A DNA stretch of 64,000 nucleotides from contig NZ_JAHXBU010000093.1 in the NCBI RefSeq assembly GCF_020178975.1, positions 124,001 through 188,000 on the forward strand, written 5' to 3'. A model generated the notes under the pieces. That model ran no database searches and was not told the origin of the DNA. It saw only the letters and a program-made list of their open reading frames with translations. Every line of letters starts with the position of its first letter. Position 1 is the first letter of the stretch. This document shows, piece after piece, positions 19,064-27,673 of this stretch. Origin of the DNA: Cesiribacter sp. SM1. GTDB lineage: Bacteria > Bacteroidota > Bacteroidia > Cytophagales > Cyclobacteriaceae. The position numbers and the translations under genes were made by a program.

Positions 19064-19972
19064 ATGAACAGATTTTCTTTCTCCTACCTAACAGTGCTGG
19101 TTTCGGCGCTAATTTTTGTTGCCACCGGCTGTAAAAAAGATGATGAGGTTAGTGTTGATCCCTCTATGAGTTTTCAAGGGGCGCAGGGCGAATCTATTAC
19201 GGTAGATCCTGGCCATGAAGTTTCTTTTAATGTGCTAACTAACATGCCTGCCGGCTTCTCTTCGTTGAAGATTTCCAAGGAAGGCGGTATCACAGAAGAG
19301 CCAGTGTTAATTACCGGCAGTGACAACCAAACAAGCCACACCTATTCGTTCGCATTCTCACCCTCCATAGAGGAAGCCGGTGAAACCATCGTATTTAAAT
19401 TTGAGGCAGCAGACAAAGATGCCAGGGAGGTTTCTAAAACCTACAGCATTACTGTAAATACCCCTGTTATAAGCCTGTACAATAATGTTGTAATAGGCGG
19501 CAGGTTTAACAAGCACCTTGGCCACTTCTACAGCATGCTGGACAACCAGGTGTATTTTTACGAGGATGCAGTTGAACACCCAGATCGGGCTGACTTTATG
19601 TTCTATTATAATCAACATATGGCCTTTACCATGACGGCGCCTTCAGACGAGTACGCCCGAATGGTGTATGGCGACATAGAACTTGAAGGGCTGGACAACA
19701 AGACCTACTTTGCCCGCAGCAGCGCGGATTTTAGCGCCATTACTGAGCCAGAGCATATCGTAGATGCCTGGAACAATACAGCTACTGAAGAACCCAAGAC
19801 TGCAATCCATTTTATAGAAGTGGGCGATGTGATAGTTTTCAAACTGGACCCTACCAGAGGCTCCCGCTATGGTATTGCAGAGGTGGTAGATTTATTCAAT
19901 GACCCTGCAGATCCTAAAACAAGAAAAGTAACCCTGCGGATTAAAATTACAATGGAGGATCAGAATGGATAG
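19064..19972 (+). CDS. Small surface lipoprotein, paralogue 1 of 3
   Basis: 302 residues. The signal peptide ends FVATGC, a lipobox, followed by KKDDE, an acidic stretch after the cysteine. An N-terminal beta-sandwich region (about 35-135, with VDPGHEVSFNV and ETIVFKFEAADKD) resembles a PKD/Ig-like fold. The C-terminal part (about 145-302) shares a pattern with the genes at 21523 and 22881: an aromatic FY near a DN..Y motif, ADFMFYY, FSAIT, then VGDVIVFKLDPTRGSRYGIA and a final VTLRIKI strand. No catalytic motif is visible and I do not recognise the family. Likely exported and outer-membrane anchored; function unknown. It is convergent with proline dehydrogenase, with a shared hairpin between. 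Confidence 0.8.
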   Translation: MNRFSFSYLTVLVSALIFVATGCKKDDEVSVDPSMSFQGAQGESITVDPGHEVSFNVLTNMPAGFSSLKISKEGGITEEPVLITGSDNQTSHTYSFAFSPSIEEAGETIVFKFEAADKDAREVSKTYSITVNTPVISLYNNVVIGGRFNKHLGHFYSMLDNQVYFYEDAVEHPDRADFMFYYNQHMAFTMTAPSDEYARMVYGDIELEGLDNKTYFARSSADFSAITEPEHIVDAWNNTATEEPKTAIHFIEVGDVIVFKLDPTRGSRYGIAEVVDLFNDPADPKTRKVTLRIKITMEDQNG

Positions 19973-20018
19973 TGCTGCGCCTTTTTAATAAAAGCTGTTT
20001 TTGCACTTATGCTATAAT

Positions 20019-20049
20019 TAAAAGCCATGGAACATGCCATGGCTTTTTA
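20019..20049. terminator. Bidirectional intrinsic terminator
   Basis: Arms AAAAGCCATGG and CCATGGCTTTT with a 6-base loop and flanking A/T runs, between the convergent lipoprotein gene (plus) and proline dehydrogenase gene (minus). Confidence 0.85.
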
Positions 20050-20102
20050 CTTTTGCAGCTTATTACAGCCCCCTTTATGAAGGTCCATTGCATTTAGGGT
20101 TG

Positions 20103-21305
20103 TTACACCAGCTTAATGCCCCTGCGCTTCATTTCAGTCTGGATGAGAGAAAACTCACGGCTGCTCTGGCCTGCAACGGAAGTATTCTCCTGCGCACGAC
20201 GAAAGAGGTAAGGCATTACTTTCTCTACCGGCCCGTAGGGTACGTACTTCACCACATTATATCCTGCAGCGGCCAGGGTAAAAGAAAGGTTGTCGCTCAT
20301 GCCGTATAGCTGGGCAAAATACACCCGATCGTCAGTTCGCTTCAGTCCGTGCTTTTGCATCAGTATGGTAAGCAACTGGTTGCTGTACTCATTATGGGAG
20401 CCGGAGCAAAGAGCAATGCGCTGTTTGTTGTCCATGCAATACTTGAGTGCCTGGTTGTAGAGATCGTCTGTAGCCTGTTTGCCGGGATTTATAGGGTCTG
20501 GGTAGTTCATCTCTTCGGCACGGGCTCTTTCTTTTTCCATATAAGCCCCCCTTACCAGCTTAGCTCCCAGGTGTATGTTATGCATGGTGGCCATGTGCAT
20601 GGCATCCTGTAGTAGCTTCAGGCCATCGCGCCGGTAGAGCTGGTAGGTGTTGTAAACAACCGCCCGCTGCTGGTTGAACTTCAGCATCATTTCATAAGCC
20701 AGGGCATCAATGGTATTCTGGATCCAGGTTTCTTCTCCATCAATAAACACACGAACACCGGCATCGGCAGTAGCTTTACAGATGCGCTCCACCCGTTCGC
20801 GTACACGTTCAAAGGCAGCTTCTTCCTGGGGGTTGAGGGCATCGCCGCGCTGAATTTTCTCCAGCAGGTCAAAAGGGGCTATGCCGGTTACCTTAAATAC
20901 ACATACTGGGAGGTGTGGTGAGTTTTTTGCCTTTGCAATCGTGCGCAGCGTTTCTTCGGTGGTAGCATCAAAAGCCTGCTCTGTTTTCTCTCCTTCTACT
21001 GAATAGTCGAGAATGGTTTTGATGTTGTACTCGGCCAGCTTCTGAATAGTTTGCTCACTTTCCTTAATGGTTTCGCCACCGCAAAACTGCTCGAAAACAG
21101 TATGTTTTACCACTCCTTTTATAGGCAGCCTTAGCCTGAAAGCCGACTTTAGAAGTGTAGTGCCAGCTCTAGTAAGCAGGTTGTTGTTAATTGATGCAAA
21201 TATCAAATATTTCTTACGTAGTGCATTATCTGAGAGGGGAGCAAATGCAGTTTTGGTATCGTTAAAGTCAAGCTGCTGTGAGTGTGCTGGTGCTGCTAAA
21301 TCCAT
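20103..21305 (-). CDS. Proline dehydrogenase (PutA-type, monofunctional)
   Basis: FAD-dependent first step of proline catabolism, giving pyrroline-5-carboxylate and passing electrons to the quinone pool. 400 residues from the ATG at 21305; a TTG at 21329 is in frame but less likely. The TIM-barrel core shows VFKVTGIAP, FIDGEETWIQ, GAKLVRGAYMEKER, LCSGSHNEYS, YGMSDNLSF and the C-terminal substrate-binding motif YLFRRAQENTSV. There is no fused P5C dehydrogenase domain, so this is the stand-alone form usual in Bacteroidota, and the partner enzyme is not in the window. It sits antisense between the first and second members of the lipoprotein trio, with no obvious functional link to them. Confidence 0.95.
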   Translation of the reverse strand: MDLAAPAHSQQLDFNDTKTAFAPLSDNALRKKYLIFASINNNLLTRAGTTLLKSAFRLRLPIKGVVKHTVFEQFCGGETIKESEQTIQKLAEYNIKTILDYSVEGEKTEQAFDATTEETLRTIAKAKNSPHLPVCVFKVTGIAPFDLLEKIQRGDALNPQEEAAFERVRERVERICKATADAGVRVFIDGEETWIQNTIDALAYEMMLKFNQQRAVVYNTYQLYRRDGLKLLQDAMHMATMHNIHLGAKLVRGAYMEKERARAEEMNYPDPINPGKQATDDLYNQALKYCMDNKQRIALCSGSHNEYSNQLLTILMQKHGLKRTDDRVYFAQLYGMSDNLSFTLAAAGYNVVKYVPYGPVEKVMPYLFRRAQENTSVAGQSSREFSLIQTEMKRRGIKLV

Positions 21306-21460
21306 TGATGCAATCGTTTTTCGGAGCAAATATAAGTAGTCTACGGGTGTACCTTATATTAAGCTGTAAAAACTTATGCAACATTAAAATTAGCTTAAAA
21401 TCATACAATTTCCTTTGTTATATTCTTACATGCTCCACTCCCTTACTGCCGTTTTTGCTG

Positions 21461-21492
21461 TTTGTTCCATATGTTTTGTACAAATACATTTG
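21461..21492 (+). promoter_or_regulatory. Bacteroidota-type promoter of lipoprotein gene 2
   Basis: TTTG at 21461-21464 and TACATTTG at 21485-21492 are separated by 20 bases, matching the -33 TTTG / -7 TAnnTTTG layout of the phylum's primary sigma factor. The start codon follows at 21523, giving a leader of roughly 24 bases. Confidence 0.6.
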
Positions 21493-21522
21493 TTGCAAAT
21501 CTCTCAAACAAGTAACCCTTAT

Positions 21523-22446
21523 ATGAACAAACTACTGTATTCATTCTGGAGCCTGTTATTTATGGCTTCTATTGTATTAACTACCAGTTGTGGTACTGAA
21601 GAAGAAGATGTAACTCCTGCTGCTCCCAGCATTACAGTTACAGGTATTGCAGATCCTGCTGCGGCAACTGCAAATGTTGGTCAGGCTGTAAGCTTTACAG
21701 TAAGTGTGGTAGCTCCAGGTGGTTTCAATGTGATTCGTGTAGATAAAACAGTGGGTACAGGCGCAACTGCTGATTATGACGAAAAAGCAAAAGATCCAGG
21801 CCAGACTATAACAGCGTATTCTTATTCCTTTACCTATACACCAACTGCTGATGTGGCAGGTCAGGATGTTACCTTTGATTTTGTAATAGTAGACGATAAT
21901 GGCAAGCAGGTACAACACACATTTGTGCTTACCGTAAATGAGCCTGAAATGCTCAATCGCACTGCTGTATTATTAGGTGGACAGAAGAATACTACACAAG
22001 GTAGTTTCTACAATACCATTGACAATGCCATTTATTTGATGGCGGCGGCTAAGAGCAACAAGGAAAAAGTAGACTTCGTGTACTACTACGGTGCAACTAA
22101 CAAAGCTACTATTGCAGCACCAACCAGCCAGGGTGCAAAAGAAATATACACTGCCACTGACCTGACAGGTATGACAAATACTACGGACCTTGTAAAAGTT
22201 ACAACAAACTTCGATGCGATTACCAAATCTAGCCACATTACTGGTGTTTGGGCAGAAAAAGTAAATACCAGTGTTGCTGACCAGGTAACTGATTTGAAAG
22301 TAGGCGATGTTTTCGCTTTCCAACTGGCAAGTACCAGAGGTTACCGCATTGGTGTAGCTAAAGTGACTACCATCGAGGGTGCAGACTACAACAGCACTGC
22401 TCAAAAAATCACCTTGCATATTAAAATGCAGTCAGTAGATAACTAA
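21523..22446 (+). CDS. Small surface lipoprotein, paralogue 2 of 3
   Basis: 307 residues from the ATG at 21523. The open frame reaches back to 21415, but the ATG at 21523 begins a proper signal peptide, MNKLLYSFWSLLFMASIVLT, ending TSC. Acidic residues (GTEEED) follow the cysteine. The N-terminal sandwich contains VGQAVSFTVSVVAPGGFNVIRVDK. The C-terminal part has GSFYNTIDNAIYL, VDFVYYYGATN, FDAITKSSHI, VGDVFAFQLASTRGYRIGVA and ITLHIKM. It resembles its neighbour at 22881 closely in the signal peptide and sandwich. Function unknown. A canonical promoter and a strong terminator make it monocistronic. Confidence 0.82.
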   Translation: MNKLLYSFWSLLFMASIVLTTSCGTEEEDVTPAAPSITVTGIADPAAATANVGQAVSFTVSVVAPGGFNVIRVDKTVGTGATADYDEKAKDPGQTITAYSYSFTYTPTADVAGQDVTFDFVIVDDNGKQVQHTFVLTVNEPEMLNRTAVLLGGQKNTTQGSFYNTIDNAIYLMAAAKSNKEKVDFVYYYGATNKATIAAPTSQGAKEIYTATDLTGMTNTTDLVKVTTNFDAITKSSHITGVWAEKVNTSVADQVTDLKVGDVFAFQLASTRGYRIGVAKVTTIEGADYNSTAQKITLHIKMQSVDN

Positions 22447-22470
22447 GCGTTTACGCCACAGAAAATTTGA

Positions 22471-22496
22471 GCCCCTGAGTGATCAGGGGCTTTTTT
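22471..22496 (+). terminator. Intrinsic terminator of lipoprotein gene 2
   Basis: Stem GCCCCTGA / TCAGGGGC, loop GTGA, then six T residues, 25 bases past the stop codon. Confidence 0.92.
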
Positions 22497-22880
22497 GGTT
22501 TTAAAAGGGTTAGGTGTAAAAAAAATCGTATCCGGCAATGAGCACTCCCTCCCTAAATGCTCCTTGGCTCCAGAGGCTTTTACTGTAAGTGTACAGTACA
22601 ATGGGTGGCAGGTGGAGCAGATTATAACGTTGTCGGTATAAAATAAATATTGTTGTTATAGAGCCGTAAAGACTACTTGCCTGCTTATAAAACACTTTTA
22701 TGCCGGCATAAACAAAGGAGATTGCCTGTTGCGGTGCTGCATGATGTTATGCCAGTCAATTTAAAAACCACCTGTAAGTACAATTTTTTGAGCTAATTTC
22801 TAAATAACCTTATTGCTGTTAAACCAGTATGTAATACAGGACCTGTAAATTTTTGTTGTACTACACCCAAATTTTTTATT
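22497..22880. other. Intergenic region with a 16-base palindrome
   Basis: 384 bases between lipoprotein genes 2 and 3. It holds a perfect palindrome at 22697-22712 (TTTATGCCGGCATAAA), which may be an operator. A degenerate -7-like stretch lies near 22850. A 61-codon ORF on the minus strand shows no protein pattern. Confidence 0.5.
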
Positions 22881-23813
22881 ATGAACAAACTACTCTATCC
22901 ATTATTCAGCTTCTTGCTGATTGCGTCAGTTGTGCTTACCACCAGTTGCGGAACCGACGACGACGAGGTAACAGCTAACCGACCCTCCTTTACCATTACT
23001 GGAATTGATGATGTAACAGGTACCACCGCTGATGTAGGTGAACCAGTAACTTTTACTGTTAATGTTACTGCTCCCGGGGGATTCAATGTTCTCAGGGTTT
23101 ACAAAACTGTTGGTGAAGACGGAAATCGCGAGATGATCGCTGAAGAATCCCGTACCGCTGGTCAGACCACACAAAACCATGTGTATAGCTTTACTTACAC
23201 CCCAATAGCTGCAGAAGCAGGGCAGATGGTGTACTTTGATTTTGAGGCGGTAGATGATGCCGGACTCGATAATACCTATGAGTACATTGTAACTGTAAAT
23301 GAGCAGCCACTGGTAGCGTATGAGCAGGAACTCCTGTATGCACCGCTGGAGTCTGGTGCTTCTGAAACCTGGTTTAGCACCACTAACGGCGAAACCTACA
23401 CCAGCAATGAAGTAAACAACACTCAGCAAGCTATTTCTAACCTGATAGATTTTGGTTATTTCTATGGCGTAACAAGGGAGGCAACCCTGGCATCGCCAGA
23501 AAACTTCCCTACCGCTGCAGGGCAGGCTAGCTGGAATGTGCGTAACAACACTAAGCTGAAGAAAACAGAATTGGCTTCATCAGCCTTTTTTGAGGCTACT
23601 TCAGCAGCTACGATTCAGCAGGCCTATGAAAATGCTACTTTTGGTACAAATGAAGAGCAGGCTACTAACCTGGAGGTTGGCGATGTGATTGTATTCATGA
23701 CTGATCCTGATAATACCGGTGGGAGCAGAATGGGCATGATCCATGTAGCTGATATTGTTGAAGGCGCAGGAAATACAGGCAGAATTATGCTAAATGTTAA
23801 AGTGATGCCTTAA
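22881..23813 (+). CDS. Small surface lipoprotein, paralogue 3 of 3
   Basis: 310 residues. The signal peptide MNKLLYPLFSFLLIASVVLT ends TSC and is nearly the same as in paralogue 2, followed by GTDDDE. The sandwich domain has VGEPVTFTVNVTAPGGFNVLRV and ends YEYIVTVNEQ. The C-terminal domain is the most diverged of the three but keeps WFSTTNGETY, IDFGYFYGVTREATLASP, NLEVGDVIVFMTDP and a closing IMLNVKV strand. No recognised family or active site. Likely outer-membrane anchored. Its terminator is shared with, and overlaps the 3' end of, the convergent hydrolase gene. Confidence 0.82.
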   Translation: MNKLLYPLFSFLLIASVVLTTSCGTDDDEVTANRPSFTITGIDDVTGTTADVGEPVTFTVNVTAPGGFNVLRVYKTVGEDGNREMIAEESRTAGQTTQNHVYSFTYTPIAAEAGQMVYFDFEAVDDAGLDNTYEYIVTVNEQPLVAYEQELLYAPLESGASETWFSTTNGETYTSNEVNNTQQAISNLIDFGYFYGVTREATLASPENFPTAAGQASWNVRNNTKLKKTELASSAFFEATSAATIQQAYENATFGTNEEQATNLEVGDVIVFMTDPDNTGGSRMGMIHVADIVEGAGNTGRIMLNVKVMP

Positions 23814-23829
23814 CGAACCTTCAGCAAGT

Positions 23830-23877
23830 AAGGCAACAAAAAAACTCCTGAGTAATCAGGAGTTTTTTTGTTGCCTT
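23830..23877. terminator. 22-bp perfect-stem bidirectional terminator overlapping a coding end
   Basis: Arms 23830-23851 and 23856-23877 are exactly complementary over 22 bases around a GTAA loop, with seven A and seven T in the arms. The right arm (23856-23877) contains the last six sense codons and the stop codon of the minus-strand hydrolase gene. Confidence 0.93.
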
Positions 23878-24653
23878 ACTTCCTGTATAAAATCTTTTAC
23901 AATCTGAATAGATTGTTCCTCCTGCTCCAGCATGCCCATATGGCCGGTATCGTGTAGTATGTGGGCGTCTGCCTGGGGCAGGCTTTCCAGTTGTTGCAGG
24001 CTATCCTCCAGCGATACGGAGGTGTCTTTTTCGCCGATGATGTAAAGCGTTGGGCCTCCCCACTTTTCCAGCACTGGCAGTCGGTTGGGGCGCTGTTGCA
24101 TGGCACGGGTGTAGCTGATTAGTGTATGTTCCGGTGTTGCTGCAGCATCGGCTACTACTACCTCAATCTGCTCTTTAAGCTGCTTCCGGTTAGTATGGTA
24201 AAACAGCTGGGGCACAAAGGAGGTGGCAAAAACCTCCACCCCGTGTTTTTCCACAAAATCTATTACATTGTTGCGCGAGCGCCGCTTTTGTGGGCTGTCG
24301 GCGTAGGCTGTGGAATGAAAAAGCCCAATGCCAGCTACCAGCTGAGGGTGGTGCTCCAGCATAGCCAGGGCCACATAACCACCCAGGGAGTGGCCTATCA
24401 GTATACATTTTGAAATTTGGAGTTGCTCCAGCCAGCCAGCCAGGCGGTGTGCCACCTCACTTAAAGTAAAACCGGCAGGCAGTGAAGTGCTCCGGCCAAA
24501 GCCGGGTAAATCGGGACACAGTATCCAGGTTTCCTCACCTAATGCCTGCCTGAACTGATCCCACAGCCTATGGGTTTCGCAAAAACCATGTAGCAGGACC
24601 AGGGGCAGGTTATCCGGTTTGTTCCCGCTTTCGGCATAGAACGGATCAGTCAT
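23856..24653 (-). CDS. Alpha/beta hydrolase
   Basis: 265 residues, cytoplasmic (no signal peptide). An oxyanion motif LLHGFCETHRLWD is followed by the nucleophile elbow GHSLGG with S89. The acid is in IIGEKDTSVS and the catalytic histidine in HDTGHMGM, completing the triad. Substrate not predictable; the closest pattern is the small carboxylesterase / MhpC-like group. The start lies 9 bases after the dxs stop, so it is probably co-transcribed with dxs. Its last codons are inside the shared terminator hairpin, so the mRNA must end immediately after or within the stop codon region. Confidence 0.9.
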   Translation of the reverse strand: MTDPFYAESGNKPDNLPLVLLHGFCETHRLWDQFRQALGEETWILCPDLPGFGRSTSLPAGFTLSEVAHRLAGWLEQLQISKCILIGHSLGGYVALAMLEHHPQLVAGIGLFHSTAYADSPQKRRSRNNVIDFVEKHGVEVFATSFVPQLFYHTNRKQLKEQIEVVVADAAATPEHTLISYTRAMQQRPNRLPVLEKWGGPTLYIIGEKDTSVSLEDSLQQLESLPQADAHILHDTGHMGMLEQEEQSIQIVKDFIQEVRQQKNS

Positions 24654-24662
24654 GCAAAGGGG

Positions 24663-26597
24663 TTATGCCAGGCTTTTGCTTTTTGGGGCTGTTTGCAGGG
24701 CAGCCATTTCACGAACAGCCTGTGCTATGCCTTCAGGATCAAAACCACATTCGCGGTGCAGTTCCAGCTGCTCACCATGTTCTATTACCTGGTCGGGTAT
24801 GCCCAGGCGCTTAATGCGGGCGCTGTAGCCCTGGTCCAGCATCCATTCGGCAACCGCACTGCCAAAGCCGCCCATCAGGCAGCCATCTTCTACGGTAATA
24901 ACCTTCCTGAATTTTTTGAACACCTGGTGCAGCATGGCTTCGTCAAGTGGCTTGGCAAAGCGCATGTCGTAATGGGCGGGCTGCAGGCCTTCCTCTTCCA
25001 GCATCTGGCAGGCTTCTACAGCATAATTGCCAATGTGGCCTATGGTCAGAATGGCCACTTCTTCGCCCTCGGTAATGATGCGGCCGGTGCCATCTTCAAT
25101 CTTCTGGAAAGGGGTGCGCCAGTTTGGCATTACACCCTGGCCGCGGGGGTAGCGAATGCAGTAGGCGCCTTCGCGGGGCAGCTGTGCGCTGTACATCATG
25201 TTGCGCAGCTCTTCTTCGTTCATAGGGGCAGCCACCACTATGTTGGGAATGCAGCGCATAAAGGCAATATCGTAGGCACCATGGTGTGTGGGGCCATCGG
25301 CACCGGCAAAACCGGCACGGTCCAGGCAAAGCACTACATGCAGGTTCTGAATGCAGATATCGTGCACTACCTGGTCGTAGGCACGCTGCATAAAGGTGCT
25401 GTAAATATTACAGAAGGGTACCAGGCCCTGGGTAGCCAAGCCAGCCGAAAAGGTAACGGCATGCTGCTCGGCAATGCCTACGTCAAAGGCACGCTCAGGC
25501 ATGGCCTTCATCATAATATTAAGGCTGGAGCCAGAGGGCATGGCTGGCGTAATACCCATTATCTTGGGGTTCTGCTCGGCAAGCTCTACCAGCGTATGGC
25601 CAAATACATCCTGATACCTGGGAGCCTGTGGTGTGTCGTATACTTTTTTATAGATCTCGCCGGTAATTTTATCGAAAGTACCGGGGGCATGCCATTTGGT
25701 CTGGTCTTTTTCGGCCAGTGCAAAGCCCTTGCCCTTGGTGGTAATGCAGTGCAGTATTTTAGGGCCTGGTATGTGCTGCAGGTCCTTGAAAATATGCACC
25801 AGGTGATCCACATCGTGGCCATCTACCGGGCCAAAGTAGCGCAGGTTAAGGCTCTCGAACAGGTTGCTGTGCTTGAGCAGGAAAGACTTAAAGCTGGCTT
25901 CTACCTTGCTTACAATGTCCTGGGCAGAGGTGCCAAATTTGCTGAACTTACCCAGCAGCTTCCAGACTTCTTCCTTAGCTTTATTATAAGTAATGGAAGT
26001 GGTGATATCTGTAAGGTAGTCTTTCAGTGCGCCAACATTGGGATCAATGCTCATGCAGTTGTCGTTGAGCACGATCAGCAGGTTAGAGTTGCTCACACCT
26101 GCATGGTTCATGGCCTCAAAGGCCATACCACCGGTAAGGGCGCCATCGCCAATAACGGCAATATGCTGGCGGTCGCCTTCCTGCTTATAGTAAGAAGCAA
26201 CTGCCATGCCCAGTGCGGCAGAAATTGAGGTAGAGCTGTGGCCAACGCCAAATGTATCGTAGGGACTTTCTTTTCTTTTAGGGAATCCTGAAAGCCCGCC
26301 ATATTTACGGTTTGTATGAAACTCTTTGAGGCGGCCGGTTAAGATCTTGTGGCCGTAGGCCTGGTGGCCCACATCCCACACCAGCTGGTCGTAGGGGGTA
26401 TTGAAAGCGTAGTGCAGGGCGACTGTTAGCTCAACCACACCCAGGCTGGCCCCAAAATGCCCGCCATACACCGATACATTGTCGATTATGAACTGCCTTA
26501 ACTCTGCGCTAAGCTGCACCAGTTGGGTCTGATCAAGCTTTCGTAGGTCGGCGGGGCTGTCTATGTTGGCCAGCAATTCTCCTGGTTTTATCAGCAT
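24663..26597 (-). CDS. dxs: 1-deoxy-D-xylulose-5-phosphate synthase
   Basis: Condenses pyruvate and glyceraldehyde 3-phosphate, the first step of the MEP isoprenoid pathway, using thiamine diphosphate. 644 residues from the ATG at 26597; a GTG at 26627 would add ten. The ATG gives the usual beginning MLIKPGELLANIDSPADLRKL, and a -7-like box overlaps the GTG, both favouring the ATG. Motifs: YGGHFGASLGVVELTVAL, WDVGHQAYGHKILTGR, the ThDP motif GDGALTGGMAFEAMNHAG, DRAGFAGADGPTHHG in the pyrimidine domain, and the transketolase C domain with ITVEDGCLMGGFGSAV. Complete and normal in length. Co-transcribed with the alpha/beta hydrolase. Confidence 0.97.
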   Translation of the reverse strand: MLIKPGELLANIDSPADLRKLDQTQLVQLSAELRQFIIDNVSVYGGHFGASLGVVELTVALHYAFNTPYDQLVWDVGHQAYGHKILTGRLKEFHTNRKYGGLSGFPKRKESPYDTFGVGHSSTSISAALGMAVASYYKQEGDRQHIAVIGDGALTGGMAFEAMNHAGVSNSNLLIVLNDNCMSIDPNVGALKDYLTDITTSITYNKAKEEVWKLLGKFSKFGTSAQDIVSKVEASFKSFLLKHSNLFESLNLRYFGPVDGHDVDHLVHIFKDLQHIPGPKILHCITTKGKGFALAEKDQTKWHAPGTFDKITGEIYKKVYDTPQAPRYQDVFGHTLVELAEQNPKIMGITPAMPSGSSLNIMMKAMPERAFDVGIAEQHAVTFSAGLATQGLVPFCNIYSTFMQRAYDQVVHDICIQNLHVVLCLDRAGFAGADGPTHHGAYDIAFMRCIPNIVVAAPMNEEELRNMMYSAQLPREGAYCIRYPRGQGVMPNWRTPFQKIEDGTGRIITEGEEVAILTIGHIGNYAVEACQMLEEEGLQPAHYDMRFAKPLDEAMLHQVFKKFRKVITVEDGCLMGGFGSAVAEWMLDQGYSARIKRLGIPDQVIEHGEQLELHRECGFDPEGIAQAVREMAALQTAPKSKSLA

Positions 26598-26899
26598 TTC
26601 CCTGTTTTGTAAAATATTAGAACGCACAAATTTAACAAAAGTTTGTGAAAAGGTATGGGGTGTGGAGCATGAGGTATGGGCTTTTGCACTGTCTCATTTG
26701 ATATTTTAACTTCACTGGTGTGCTAAAGTAAATTTAATATAGAATAAACTAAAATAATGCAGCGGCCTGGCCTATACTGCAGCGGCAGACCTCCTCATGC
26801 TTCATCGCTAACACCTCGTACCCTCCTCAAGAAAGATGCCATAAGGTAGAGAAATATCCGGTATTTCTGCATAATTTTAGGGTTCAGAAATGCCGGTAA
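26598..26899. other. Divergent intergenic region dxs / scpA
   Basis: 302 bases serving as the control region for dxs (minus) and scpA (plus). Apart from the -7-like box nothing distinct was seen; the middle part (26640-26830) has no ORF. Confidence 0.5.
26627..26634 (-). promoter_or_regulatory. Possible -7 box (TAAATTTG) of dxs
   Basis: The minus strand reads TAAATTTG, a TAnnTTTG match, 29 bases before the ATG at 26597. If real, transcription would begin downstream of the alternative GTG, supporting the ATG start. No matching -33 element was seen. Confidence 0.4.
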
Positions 26900-27673
26900 G
26901 TGAGTTTCGAGATAAAATTACCTCTTTTTGAAGGCCCCTTCGACCTGCTGCTTTTCTTTATAGAGCGGGATGAGCTGGACATACACGACATTCCCATTGC
27001 AAAGATCACCCATGATTTTTTGCTCTATATGCGGCAGCTGGAGGGCTTAAACATTGAGGTGGGCAGTGAGTTTATGCTCGTAGCAGCAACACTCATGCGC
27101 ATCAAGGCAAAAATGCTATTACCCCGGCCCCAGCTCAACGAAGAAGGAGAAGAAATTGACCCCCGCGAGGAGCTGGTGCGTCACCTGCTGGAATATAAAA
27201 AGTATAAATCGGTAGTACAGCAGCTCTCCGATATGGAAGAACTGCAGCAGCAAAAGGAAAAGCGGGGCAATGTTGGCAGGGAGTACCAGCACATTGCCAG
27301 CCTGCACGATGCCGACCTGGAACTCCAGCAGCTCGATCTGTACAAGCTGATGCAGGTATTTCAGCGGGTAATGCGGCGTTACGAAAGCGCCAGCCAGCAG
27401 CCCGTGCACCAGATAGTACCTTACCCTTACACCATTGGCGGGCAGCGCGCTTATGTAATGAGGTTGCTGGAAGATAAAGAGCGGCTTTCCTTTACAGAAA
27501 TTATTGAGGCAAAGCCTGAAAAGATCACAGTTATTTATAATTTTCTGGCCATTTTGGAGCTGCTGCAGCTAAATGAGGTGCAACTGCGGCTCGGAGAAGG
27601 CTTTAATAATTTCTGGATTTATAAACCAGAGGTGTCACCGGCAGAAACCCCTGCTGTTACCGCTGCCAGCTAA
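26900..27673 (+). CDS. scpA: Segregation and condensation protein A
   Basis: Kleisin subunit of the SMC-ScpAB condensin complex, which organises and segregates the chromosome. 257 residues starting at GTG 26900. The alternative ATG at 26889 is out of frame, and the GTG gives the typical start MSFEIKLPLFEGPFDLLLFF. Characteristic segments are ERDELDIHDIPIAKIT, EFMLVAATLMRIKAKMLLPRP and the C-terminal winged-helix region SFTEIIEAKPEKITVIYNFLAILELLQL. No scpB is near. The stop codon abuts the start codon of the next gene with no gap, so translation is likely coupled. Confidence 0.95.
   Translation: MSFEIKLPLFEGPFDLLLFFIERDELDIHDIPIAKITHDFLLYMRQLEGLNIEVGSEFMLVAATLMRIKAKMLLPRPQLNEEGEEIDPREELVRHLLEYKKYKSVVQQLSDMEELQQQKEKRGNVGREYQHIASLHDADLELQQLDLYKLMQVFQRVMRRYESASQQPVHQIVPYPYTIGGQRAYVMRLLEDKERLSFTEIIEAKPEKITVIYNFLAILELLQLNEVQLRLGEGFNNFWIYKPEVSPAETPAVTAAS

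Noticed and set aside
24693-26228. A 511-codon plus-strand ORF opposite dxs
   Set aside because: It lies wholly antisense to a complete, well-conserved dxs. Its translation has no family motif, and it follows from codon bias of the real gene.
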